DNA of 64,000 nt. It comes from Bacillota bacterium. GTDB taxonomy: Bacteria > Bacillota > Clostridia > Lachnospirales > Lachnospiraceae. The DNA lies in NCBI GenBank assembly GCA_023441965.1, contig JAEZNB010000014.1, forward strand, positions 8,600 through 72,599, given 5' to 3'. Both the position numbers and the translations under genes were made by a program. The notes beneath the pieces are model-generated. The model made no database searches. It saw only the letters and a list, made by a program, of their open reading frames with translations, and was not told the origin of the DNA. Positions 8,258 to 16,473 of the stretch are shown here, one piece after another; position 1 is the stretch's first letter; each line of letters begins with the position of its first letter.

Positions 8258-9562
8258 TTAATTCTTCCGCAGGTCCGTCACTCTCTTTGCCTTTCCTTCG
8301 AAACGCTGTAAACTTCTTGGTGCTACTAATTTTATCACAGCTTCAATGCTCAATACAACCCGAAGCCTTGATTTGATTCTCTGCTCCAGCTCTCCAAGCT
8401 TCGAATAAGAATCCAGCAGGGAATCATCCGCCAGCTCAACCTTAATCTCCATGGTATCAAGATGATTCTTACGGTCAACGATAATCTCATAATGAGGACC
8501 GATCTGGGGTACCTGCAGCAATACCTCTTCAATCTGTGACGGAAATACATTCACACCGCGGATAATCAGCATATCATCTGAACGGCCGGACAGATTTTCC
8601 ATCCTGACGGTTGTTCTTCCGCATTTGCAGGGCTCATACATCAGGCGGGAGATATCCTTGGTCCTGTAACGGATCAGCGGCAGAGCTTCCTTGGTGATAC
8701 AGGTAATGACCAGCTCTCCCTTCTCTCCCGGAGGCAGAACCTCTCCTGTTTCCGAATCAATGATTTCCGGTATAAAGTGGTCCTCATTGATATGCATACC
8801 ATTCAGCTCCAGACATTCACCGGATACACCGGGACCGATCAGCTCACTCATACCATAATTCTGAGTCACCTTCATGTCCTTGCTCCAAAGACGGTACATC
8901 TCCTGACGCATAGACTCTGTCATTCCTTCTCCGCCATAGAGTCCGATCTTCACATTCAGGTCCGTCGCCGGATCAAGCCCCATCTGTCTGGCTACTTCAC
9001 CGATATGTAAGGCATAGGAGGGAGTTGCCACAAGAACCGTCGTTCCAAAATCCTGCATATACATGATCTGCTTCTGGGTATTGCCGGAGGAGGTGGGACA
9101 AACAGAAGCCCCGATGTTCTCTAAGCCGTAATGCAGACCTAGGGCACCGGTAAACATGCCATAACCAAAGCAGATCTGAGCCACATCCTCATCTGTAGCA
9201 CCACCCATGGCTGCTATTCTCGATACACACTCTGTCCAGGTTTGCAGATCCTTCCTCGTGTACCCAACAACAGTGGGCTTGCCTGTGGTTCCCGAGGAAG
9301 CATGGATACGAACCAGCTCCTTTCTCGGTACCGTGAATAAGCCAAAGGGATAATTGTCCCTTAAGTCCTGTTTATTCGTGAAGGGAAGCTTTTTTAGGTC
9401 CTCAAGACTTTTCACATCCTCGCAGCTTATCCCGGCGGCCTCCATCTTGGCACGATAGGCCGGAACCTTCTCATACACCCTGGCCAAGGTCTCCTTTAAG
9501 CGTTGAAGCTGTATGGCTTCGATTTCTTCCCTGGGTAGTGTTTCTTCCTTTGCCCATATCAT
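8258..9562 (-). CDS. paaK: Phenylacetate-CoA ligase family protein (copy 2)
   Basis: 434 residues with the same motifs as copy 1: HASSGTTGKPTVVGYTRKD, YGMSELIGPG, RYRTKDISRL and GRSDDMLIIRGVNVFPSQ. It is the first gene of the ior cluster, starting at an ATG with AAGGGGG about 10 nt upstream and followed 82 nt later by iorA. Having two ligase paralogues flanking one IorAB suggests either different acid specificities or opposite reaction directions (inference). No membrane segments are present. Confidence 0.92.
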   Translation of the reverse strand: MIWAKEETLPREEIEAIQLQRLKETLARVYEKVPAYRAKMEAAGISCEDVKSLEDLKKLPFTNKQDLRDNYPFGLFTVPRKELVRIHASSGTTGKPTVVGYTRKDLQTWTECVSRIAAMGGATDEDVAQICFGYGMFTGALGLHYGLENIGASVCPTSSGNTQKQIMYMQDFGTTVLVATPSYALHIGEVARQMGLDPATDLNVKIGLYGGEGMTESMRQEMYRLWSKDMKVTQNYGMSELIGPGVSGECLELNGMHINEDHFIPEIIDSETGEVLPPGEKGELVITCITKEALPLIRYRTKDISRLMYEPCKCGRTTVRMENLSGRSDDMLIIRGVNVFPSQIEEVLLQVPQIGPHYEIIVDRKNHLDTMEIKVELADDSLLDSYSKLGELEQRIKSRLRVVLSIEAVIKLVAPRSLQRFEGKAKRVTDLRKN

Positions 9563-9684
9563 TTTCTGTGATCCCCCTTGTCCTTCCTGCCTATCGTATC
9601 CGTCTCGATACCGTTATTAGCAGAATATTCGTATTTATGAAAACAAAATATTACTTTCGCCAGCTGTGGCTTTACACAGGAGCA

Positions 9685-9752
9685 AGCCCTCCTTACGGGG
9701 GGCTTTTTTACTTACACGAACCGGAGAAACACGCATAGCGTGTCTCTTCCGG
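9685..9752. terminator. Two hairpins between symporter and paaK copy 2
   Basis: Hairpin one (9721-9752) has arms CCGGAGAAACACG and CGTGTCTCTTCCGG and lies downstream of the symporter stop. Hairpin two (9685-9702) has GCCCTCC/GGGGGGC arms with a T6 tract on the plus strand (9704-9709). Hairpin one likely ends the symporter transcript; the use of the second is unclear because no plus-strand gene precedes it. Confidence 0.5.
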
Positions 9753-9790
9753 TCTAAAGCATCTATCCAAATCATGTATTCTCTTATTTG

Positions 9791-11320
9791 CTATGCCTCC
9801 TGAATGGACTTACGGGCATGTACCGTTACCGGCTCATCATAGCAGGAGAAAAGCTGATCGACCTTATCCTTCTTCAGCTTGGGTGTAATAAGGCTTACGA
9901 TCGGAACCAGTACCAGTCCGGCGATCATAGCGATAGCACCTGCATTGATCGGGGATTCAATATACTTAAAGAGCATATTGCTTACTGTGATTCCGACACC
10001 GGAAGCAAAGCTTGCCCACACAGCCCCCTTGGTTACGCCCTTCCAGTATAATCCGTATAGGAAGGGAGCCAGGAAGGAGCCGGCCATGGCACCCCAGGCG
10101 ATGCTCATCAGCTGAGCAATAAAGGTAATCGGGTTCAAGGCCAGAAATACCGACAGCCCGATGAAGAACACAATCAATAGTCTCATGACCAGCAGCTGCT
10201 TCTTCTCATTCATGTTCTTAATGATATTACCCTTCAGGAAATCCAGGGTCAGGGTAGAGCTGGAGGTCAGCACCAGACCTGACAGAGTCGACATGGATGC
10301 GGACAATACCAGCACAATGACGATACCAATCAGGGCATCGGATAAACCGGACAGCATATGGGGTACAATTGCGTCGAAATTCACAGCCCCCGATGCAGTG
10401 CGGATCGCCTGGCTGTCAAAGAGCCTTCCGAAGCCGCCGAGATAATAGCAGCCTCCGGCGATAACCACTGCAAATATTGTGGAGATGATGGTTCCTGATT
10501 TAATCGATTTCTCACTTTTAATCGCATAGAATTTATGTATCATCTGAGGAAGTCCCCAAGTTCCCAGTGAGGTTAAGATAATAACTCCTAACAGATTCTT
10601 CGGATCCGGTCCGAAGAAGGAGGTAAAGGCACCCGGCTGTCCCAATGTTACCGTAGCATCACTGGGCAGCGTGGCAAGGCTTCCGATCGCCTCCATAAAT
10701 CCACCCTGTCCTTGAATGACTGAATAGATGACGGCTACAATTCCGATCAGCATGATGATGCCTTGGATCAGGTCATTGATTGCAGTTGCCATATAACCAC
10801 CCAGGATTACATACACTCCGGTCAGGATCGCCATCACCCAGACGCATACCGAGAAGGGAACACCGAAAGCCATTTCAAAGAGGGAAGAAAGTCCCTTATA
10901 TACGGATGCGGTGTAAGGTACCATGAAAATAAAAATAATGGCAGATGCCACCAGCTTAATGGGCTTACTGTTATACCTGCTGCCGAAAAAGTCCGGCATG
11001 GTGGAAGACTTCAGATGATGTGTCATCACTCGGGTTCTACGGCCTAATACCACCCAAGCCATCAGACTTCCGATAAATGCATTTCCGATTCCGATCCATG
11101 TGGCTGCTACACCGTACTTCCAGCCAAACTGTCCTGCATAGCCTACAAAGATAACAGCCGAAAAATAAGTGGTTCCATATGCAAAAGCAGTAAGCCAGGG
11201 TCCTACTGCCCGTCCGCCTAACACAAAGTCCCCAACATTTGTAGCATGTCTTCTGGCATATATGCCAACCAATATCATGATTATAAAAAAGCAGATTAGA
11301 AAAGCTACTTTAATAATCAT
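9791..11320 (-). CDS. Sodium:solute symporter (SSF family)
   Basis: 509-residue membrane protein with about 13 hydrophobic segments. The family look is clear: MIIKVAFLICFFIIMILVGIYARR start, FVLGGRAVGPWLTAFAYGTTYFSA near residue 32, and ASMSTLSGLVLTSSSTLTLDF near 345 (Na2-site region). Relatives move proline, pantothenate, or organic acids with sodium. Its position upstream of the ior/paaK cluster, on the same strand, makes an aromatic amino acid or arylacetate a reasonable guess, but hairpins separate the two units. It has its own promoter with an inverted-repeat operator at the start site. Confidence 0.9.
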   Translation of the reverse strand: MIIKVAFLICFFIIMILVGIYARRHATNVGDFVLGGRAVGPWLTAFAYGTTYFSAVIFVGYAGQFGWKYGVAATWIGIGNAFIGSLMAWVVLGRRTRVMTHHLKSSTMPDFFGSRYNSKPIKLVASAIIFIFMVPYTASVYKGLSSLFEMAFGVPFSVCVWVMAILTGVYVILGGYMATAINDLIQGIIMLIGIVAVIYSVIQGQGGFMEAIGSLATLPSDATVTLGQPGAFTSFFGPDPKNLLGVIILTSLGTWGLPQMIHKFYAIKSEKSIKSGTIISTIFAVVIAGGCYYLGGFGRLFDSQAIRTASGAVNFDAIVPHMLSGLSDALIGIVIVLVLSASMSTLSGLVLTSSSTLTLDFLKGNIIKNMNEKKQLLVMRLLIVFFIGLSVFLALNPITFIAQLMSIAWGAMAGSFLAPFLYGLYWKGVTKGAVWASFASGVGITVSNMLFKYIESPINAGAIAMIAGLVLVPIVSLITPKLKKDKVDQLFSCYDEPVTVHARKSIQEA

Positions 11321-11358
11321 CCCTACACCTCACCTTCTGATACATCTGCACTTTATCG

Positions 11359-11381
11359 CTTTAAAGCGCAGCGCTTTAAAG
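11359..11381 (-). promoter_or_regulatory. Perfect inverted-repeat operator at the symporter start site
   Basis: CTTTAAAGCGC-A-GCGCTTTAAAG, 11 bp perfect arms around one base. It begins 2 nt past the -10 box, so it covers the expected transcription start: a classic repressor position. Confidence 0.75.
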
Positions 11382-11383
11382 TA

Positions 11384-11412
11384 ATGATAGCAAATTAATC
11401 GAAAGGTGTCAA
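11384..11412 (-). promoter_or_regulatory. Consensus sigma-A promoter of the symporter gene
   Basis: Minus strand TTGACA (11412-11407), 17 bp spacer, TATCAT (11389-11384). Near-consensus strength combined with the adjoining operator suggests strong but repressible expression. Confidence 0.85.
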
Positions 11413-11431
11413 GAGTTTAACATAAAAAATA

Positions 11432-11480
11432 AAAAACCGATACTTAAGTGATGTTTCCTTCACTTTATAGCATCGGTTTT
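11432..11480 (-). terminator. Terminator overlapping the end of the DUF1294 gene
   Basis: Minus strand AAAACCGATGCT...AGTATCGGTTTTTTA with an inner AAGTGA/TCACTT stem. The stem includes the last codons and the stop of the gene, so coding end and terminator are merged. Confidence 0.85.
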
Positions 11481-11752
11481 AACAGAACATAAGACAGAAG
11501 CAGGAGGTCAGCCAAAGCTGCAATCGGAAGCAAAAGCCGAAAGGAGAGGTGCTTTGTCTTGTGTCGGTAATAACGCATACCCAGATAGGTGCCAATCCCT
11601 CCGCCAAACAGAGCGATCAGCAGAAGGGTCCTCTCAGATATTCTCCATCTTCCCATCCTTGCTCTTCTCTTATCCACACCCATCGTGATAAAGCCTGCCA
11701 CACTTAGGCAAAGGATATAGCCGACAAGCAAGCTATTCATCAGCTCCTTCAT
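11465..11752 (-). CDS. DUF1294 small membrane protein
   Basis: 95 residues, two to three membrane segments, with the DUF1294 pattern GVDKRRARMGRWRISERTLLLIALFGGGIGTYLGM followed by RHKTKH and a final hydrophobic stretch. Function of the family is unknown; in other proteins the domain is sometimes fused to cold-shock domains. ATG at 11752 is chosen with AGGAGGGG about 11 nt upstream; a reading to 11788 includes the ribosome site itself. Its stop lies inside its terminator. Confidence 0.85.
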   Translation of the reverse strand: MKELMNSLLVGYILCLSVAGFITMGVDKRRARMGRWRISERTLLLIALFGGGIGTYLGMRYYRHKTKHLSFRLLLPIAALADLLLLSYVLLKPML

Positions 11753-11864
11753 TATGATCTTCCCCTCCTGATCAGTAGCAGCTATCATAAGCAGTTAAAT
11801 TTCTGACGAAGTATACACTGCATCTGTAAGCCAACTACTATCCTTCTAGCAGTAGATAAAGCAT

Positions 11865-12005
11865 AAGGGGCATATTATGCTTCCCATATACACAGTATGT
11901 CGAACAGAATACTTATATGCCATGGTGGGCACCCTGCCCGGATATGGCATACCTCATTAGAATCTGTTCTGCAGCCCTGTGTAATGAAGCCTAATCATGC
12001 CCCTT
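11865..12005. ncRNA. Rod-like imperfect inverted repeat R1 (candidate structured RNA)
   Basis: 141 nt that fold end to end: AAGGGGCAT/ATGCCCCTT, ATTAtGCTTC/GAAGCcTAAT, ACACAG/CTGTGT, a 7x8 internal loop, AACAGA/TCTGTT, a loop, ATATGCCAT/ATGGCATAC and an apical GGGCA-CCC-TGCCC-like stem. It fills the gap between the aspS stop and the DUF1294 gene. It could be a 6S-like RNA, another structured RNA or a palindromic repeat. No convincing own promoter was found on either strand. The rest of the 11753-12119 gap shows no gene. Confidence 0.5.
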
Positions 12006-12119
12006 CTCTCATCATTTTTTCGAACTACACTACAAAAATTTATATATCCTAATGGCATGTATTCAGGATATTACACTCCTCTGTCTTGCCATCGTTCAAC
12101 CACCCGATTCGGTATGGAT

Positions 12120-13913
12120 TTACTGCTTGTCCTCCGCTGCGATCTCAATCCCCAGCTCCTTCAGCTGCTTCTCTTCTACCACATTCGGGGCTTCAGTCAT
12201 CAGACAGGAAGCATCCTTCACCTTGGGGAAGGCGATGACATCACGGATGCTATCCTCCTTCGCCATCAGCATGACCAGTCGATCCAGTCCGTAAGCCAGT
12301 CCGGCATGGGGAGGAACACCGTATTTGAAGGCATTCAGCAGAAAGCCGAAGCGCTCATAGGCTGCTTCCTTCGTGAAGCCCAGCACCTCGAACATCTTCT
12401 CCTGAACGTCGCTCTGGAAGATTCTCACTGAGCCGCCGCCAACCTCGGTTCCATTTAGGGTGATATCATAAGCCTTCGCCCTAACCTTAGCCGGATCTGT
12501 ATCCAGCAGAGCCAGATCCTCATCCATCGGCATGGTGAAGGGGTGGTGCTTGGCTACGTAGCGGTCCTCCTCCTTGGAATACTCCAAAAGAGGGAACTCT
12601 GTGATCCATAGGAATTTATATTCGTCCTTCTTCAGAAGGTTCAGGTTTCTTGCCAGCTCCAATCTTAAATTGCCCAGTACGGCAAATACCACATCATCCT
12701 CATCCGCAGCGAACAGCAGCAGGTCTCCGGGCTTACCGTCCATGGCTGTCACCAGCTGCTGCAGCTCTTCCTCGGTCATGAACTTGGCGAAGGAGGACTT
12801 GTAGGAGCCATCTGCTCCGATTGCCAGATAGGCAAGTCCCTTGGCTCCAAAATCCTTGGCATAATCCACCAGGGCATCTATCTTCTTTCTGGGCATCTCT
12901 CCCTGTCCCTCTGCATTGATACCACGGACAGAACCGCCCTTCTCCAGGGCTCCGGTGAATACGGAGAAACCACAGTTCTTCACCACTTCGGAAACATTTT
13001 TCAGCTCTAAACCGAAGCGGATGTCCGGCTTATCGGAACCGAAGCGGTCCATGGCTTCTGCATAGGTCATTCTCTGAATCGGAAGCTCCACATCTATCCC
13101 GATGCTTTCCTTGAACATTCTCTGAAGCAGACGTTCATTGACATTGATAACATCATCCACATCCACAAAGGACAGCTCCATGTCAATCTGGGTGAACTCC
13201 GGCTGTCTGTCAGCACGAAGATCCTCATCCCGGAAGCATTTTACGATCTGGAAATAACGGTCATAGCCGGCGCACATCAGCAGCTGCTTGAACAGCTGGG
13301 GTGACTGGGGAAGCGCATAGAAATTCCCGGGATGGACACGGCTCGGCACTAAATAGTCCCTGGCCCCCTCCGGTGTGCTCTTAGTCAACATCGGTGTCTC
13401 TATCTCCAGGAAGCCCTCCTCCGCTAAGAATTGGCGTGTAATATTGGCCACCTTGCTCCGAAGAATCAGGTTTCTCTGCAGGTCCGGTCTTCTTAAGTCT
13501 AAGTAACGGTATTTGAGCCTAAGCTCTTCCTTGGTTTTGCTCTCTTCTTCAATCTGGAAGGGCGGTGTATCTGCCTCAGACAGAATGCGAAGCTCGTTCG
13601 CCCTGATCTCGATGGCCCCGGTAGCCAGATTTTCATTGACGGCTCCTGAACGAGCCTCTACCTTACCTACGACGGCAATCACGAATTCACTCCTAAGCTT
13701 CTCAGCCTTGGCAAAGTTCTCACTGCCACAATCGCTCTCTTCAAATATGATCTGCAGGAGGCCGGTACGGTCTCTAAGGTCTACAAAGATAATGCCTCCC
13801 TTATTTCTGCTCTTCTGTACCCATCCCATCACAGTTACGCTCTGTCCGATATTCTTCTCAGTAAGCTCAGTACATCTGTGGCTCCTGTGCAAGCCCTTCA
13901 TTGATTCTGCCAT
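12120..13913 (-). CDS. aspS: Aspartyl-tRNA synthetase
   Basis: Class II synthetase of 597 residues, bacterial length. N-terminal OB anticodon domain (VMGWVQKSRNKGGIIFVDLRDR), motif 2 YFQIVKCFRDEDLRADRQPEFTQ seen in parts near residue 210-230, the bacterial GAD insertion around 300-420, and motif 3 GLAYGLDRLVMLM near the end. The MAES start at 13913 matches related proteins, with AAGGAG upstream; an extension to 13946 is possible. No T-box leader is seen. The adjoining 13914-14147 stretch holds an imperfect GGCGTG/CACGCC stem and no supported gene. Confidence 0.97.
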   Translation of the reverse strand: MAESMKGLHRSHRCTELTEKNIGQSVTVMGWVQKSRNKGGIIFVDLRDRTGLLQIIFEESDCGSENFAKAEKLRSEFVIAVVGKVEARSGAVNENLATGAIEIRANELRILSEADTPPFQIEEESKTKEELRLKYRYLDLRRPDLQRNLILRSKVANITRQFLAEEGFLEIETPMLTKSTPEGARDYLVPSRVHPGNFYALPQSPQLFKQLLMCAGYDRYFQIVKCFRDEDLRADRQPEFTQIDMELSFVDVDDVINVNERLLQRMFKESIGIDVELPIQRMTYAEAMDRFGSDKPDIRFGLELKNVSEVVKNCGFSVFTGALEKGGSVRGINAEGQGEMPRKKIDALVDYAKDFGAKGLAYLAIGADGSYKSSFAKFMTEEELQQLVTAMDGKPGDLLLFAADEDDVVFAVLGNLRLELARNLNLLKKDEYKFLWITEFPLLEYSKEEDRYVAKHHPFTMPMDEDLALLDTDPAKVRAKAYDITLNGTEVGGGSVRIFQSDVQEKMFEVLGFTKEAAYERFGFLLNAFKYGVPPHAGLAYGLDRLVMLMAKEDSIRDVIAFPKVKDASCLMTEAPNVVEEKQLKELGIEIAAEDKQ

Positions 13914-14147
13914 GGTTACTTCATTCTCCTTTATCCTTAACTTCATCTTTTCCTTATGATTTCAATGCTCTCAATGCACTTAATTCTAATCCATTTTGGC
14001 CCATCTGTCCACTTTTTTCTTACTTGGAAAGGCTGTGAAAGGTCTATGCTCTTTATCTTCAGGCGGCCCTCTCGCCCATAAAAGGCGTGCTTCCCGATAT
14101 AAGACCCATCAGAGAATACACGCCTTCCGTAGCTTGCTCCTATATAA

Positions 14148-14450
14148 CTAATATACAAAATCAATACACTTACGATTACAGGTTGCCGGTCTTACGAAAT
14201 TCGTTCCCACTCTTACATGCTCCGGATGAACCTGATAGGCCTGTAAGGCTTCTTCATTCAGGAACACGCTGTCCAGCATGATATCAGAATCCGAGGAAGG
14301 AAGGGGTGCTGTCAGAACCTCAATGGATACAATTCCATCAATCAGGTTCTTCAGATTTTCCAGCTCCTTTTTAATCTCTGCTGCCTTTACAGACTTCTCT
14401 TCCGCAGTGAGATTCTCTGCGAAGTTCCAGGCGACGATATGTCTTACCAT
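14148..14450 (-). CDS. Dabb (stress-responsive alpha/beta barrel) protein
   Basis: 100 residues of the Dabb fold: VRHIVAWNFAENLTAEEK at the N-terminus, a helix rich in K/E, then IVSIEVLTAPLPSSDSDIMLDSVF and YQVHPEHVRV, the usual end of the ferredoxin-like dimeric barrel. Members are small dimeric proteins, some with enzymatic roles, most unassigned. It is 235 nt upstream of aspS on the same strand. A good ribosome site (GAGGTC) precedes the ATG. Confidence 0.88.
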   Translation of the reverse strand: MVRHIVAWNFAENLTAEEKSVKAAEIKKELENLKNLIDGIVSIEVLTAPLPSSDSDIMLDSVFLNEEALQAYQVHPEHVRVGTNFVRPATCNRKCIDFVY

Positions 14451-14553
14451 TTGATGACCTCCTCATTTAAAACTACTGTGTCTGGTTCTCCCTTAGTATA
14501 GCATATCTATACCGATTTACAACTGTTTTGTACCTTGATTCTTGAGGACAGTA

Positions 14554-16443
14554 TCAGCTTCTGCTTGTAAAGGGGGAGGCGGGAAGTCCTTCTTTGTTAT
14601 ACAGATTTGCTTCCTCCGGATTACTCAGCCAACCATAGCGAACATGGCTGGGAGCCTTCACCTTACTGCAGGTGACCAGCAGAGTATCCCCCTCAATCAC
14701 ACCTTCGGCCGGATAGAATACGCCATCCTCTCCACAGGCCTCCAGGGTAGCCACCCTGTCCCCCCGAAGGATCAGACCGCTGCCGGTATGCTTAAAATAA
14801 AGCCTGATGGCAGAGCCCTCCTTCTCCATGTGATCATAGATCGGCCCACTGCATACGATATCCTCTCCGAAGACCATATGGAATGCCCACAGAGCAAGCC
14901 GTTCTCCGACAGATTTCTTATCCCAGGGATGCAGGTCATTGTACATTCCCTTATCTATCGTAACCACCATACCGGTATCAGAAACCTCCATGGCTTGTCT
15001 TTGTTCCTCCCGAAGTCTTGCCCAGTTGCTGACCTCCGGTTCCTTTCTCCAGGGGCAATAATTCGCCAGCTGAACATAGAGGAAGGGGAAGCTTCCCATA
15101 TTCCAGAGTAGCCTCCAGTCTGTGATGACAGCCTCAAGCAAATCCTTATAATCATAGGGATAGGAATCATTCGACTCCCCCTGATACCACAATACACCCT
15201 TGATTGCATATTTTCTTAAGGGATAGATCATTCCGTTATATAAGCCGGCAGGCTTATACTGGAAGAAGGTCGTAGGCTGCTGTGCCTTGGTCACCGCACC
15301 GATCTTGTATTTCCAAGGACCGGAGATGGGAAGCTCCTGCCCATTCGCTCTTAGGACATAGGGCATATCTGTCACAAAGGCGCCGGTGTTCTGGGTTACC
15401 AGCAGCCGGACGGTAATGGTATTCTTTCCTTCCCTAAGAAGTCCCTCCGGAATCTCATATCTGCGGGGCGGGTACAGATATCCGGTTCCTCCGATCCGCA
15501 CTCCGTTGAGATAAGTATCATCCCCATCAATGATGGTGCCCAGTACCAGCTTACCGGATCCCTTCACCATATCGGCGGGTACCGTAAGCTCTTTTCTGAA
15601 CCATATGGCTCCTCCCTTGATTTTCTCCAGCTCACAGCCTTCGAAGCTGCGGGGAAGGATCATCTCCTCCCATTCGGAGCAGTCATAGTCCTCCCTGTAC
15701 CAGGGGCCCGATGGTTCTTTCAGTCCCTCATCTGCCTCCTCCAGCTCTCTGTACCATGCACCGGTCTCCTCTTCCTCTCTCTTGATGGTTCCAGTGACAT
15801 AGGAGTCATCCTTGCACAGGGTCAGCAGCTCTTCAAATCTTCCGAATCTCATTAAGGTCTGTTCACTGATCCAAGCTTCGGCCGGAGTGCCTCCGATGGC
15901 TGTAAATAACATTCCGATCGGGACTTTATATTTCTCAAAGATCTTCTTCGCAAAGAAATAACCGATGGCACTAAAATCATAAATCGTGGTTGGATTAACC
16001 GAAATCCAGCTTCCCCCTGACAGCTCTTCCTTGGGTCCATGAAAATCATAAACCATGGGTACAAGGAAGGAGCGGATCTCCGGGCAGAGGGCATCCTTTA
16101 CCTCATCAGCAAAGAGGTCCAGTGTTCTCCTTACGGGAATCTGCATGTTGGACTGTCCGGCCAGAACCCATACATCTCCCACCATAATATCCTGCAGGGT
16201 CAGCTCAGAGCCGCTGCATTCAATCACCATACAGAAAGGTCCGCCCGGCTCCAGGTCATCCAACAGAAGCTCCCAGGCTCCGTCAGCAGCTGTCTTAGTC
16301 CGATACTGCTTTTCCAGGAAGGTAAGGGTCAGCTCCTGTTCCGGAGCCGCCTCTCCCCAGATTCGAACCCTTGTCCCTCTCTGTAATACCATTCCGTTAC
16401 TGATCAGCGCCGGAAGCTTAATGCTCTTCTCCATCATATCCAT
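14554..16443 (-). CDS. Sialate O-acetylesterase-like SGNH esterase
   Basis: About 629 residues. The catalytic serine motif VLAGQSNMQIPV lies near residue 95 and GVLWYQGESNDSYPYDYKDLL near 420, characteristic of the SASA/DUF303 family that removes O-acetyl groups from sialic acids or plant polysaccharides. A galactose-binding-like jelly-roll insert (GTIIDGDDTYLNGVRIGGTGYLYPPRRY in parts) sits between. No signal peptide, so it acts in the cytosol on imported sugars. It follows the SGNH gene by only a few bases (operon). Start uncertain: ATG 16470 or 16443; the latter has GGAGAG about 7 nt upstream. Confidence 0.88.
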   Translation of the reverse strand: MDMMEKSIKLPALISNGMVLQRGTRVRIWGEAAPEQELTLTFLEKQYRTKTAADGAWELLLDDLEPGGPFCMVIECSGSELTLQDIMVGDVWVLAGQSNMQIPVRRTLDLFADEVKDALCPEIRSFLVPMVYDFHGPKEELSGGSWISVNPTTIYDFSAIGYFFAKKIFEKYKVPIGMLFTAIGGTPAEAWISEQTLMRFGRFEELLTLCKDDSYVTGTIKREEEETGAWYRELEEADEGLKEPSGPWYREDYDCSEWEEMILPRSFEGCELEKIKGGAIWFRKELTVPADMVKGSGKLVLGTIIDGDDTYLNGVRIGGTGYLYPPRRYEIPEGLLREGKNTITVRLLVTQNTGAFVTDMPYVLRANGQELPISGPWKYKIGAVTKAQQPTTFFQYKPAGLYNGMIYPLRKYAIKGVLWYQGESNDSYPYDYKDLLEAVITDWRLLWNMGSFPFLYVQLANYCPWRKEPEVSNWARLREEQRQAMEVSDTGMVVTIDKGMYNDLHPWDKKSVGERLALWAFHMVFGEDIVCSGPIYDHMEKEGSAIRLYFKHTGSGLILRGDRVATLEACGEDGVFYPAEGVIEGDTLLVTCSKVKAPSHVRYGWLSNPEEANLYNKEGLPASPFTSRS

Positions 16444-16473
16444 ATGCACTCTCTCCATTTCATTCTTCATTTG

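Noticed and set aside
9538..9738. Plus-strand 66-codon frame before the G-rich hairpin
   Set aside because: It overlaps the paaK start in antisense and the hairpin; no ribosome site.
13914..14147. T-box leader for aspS
   Set aside because: No AGGGTGG-type T-box sequence or specifier stem could be found.
13943..14164. 73-codon minus-strand frame between Dabb gene and aspS
   Set aside because: Needs a TTG start inside the Dabb coding end, has no ribosome site and resembles no protein family.
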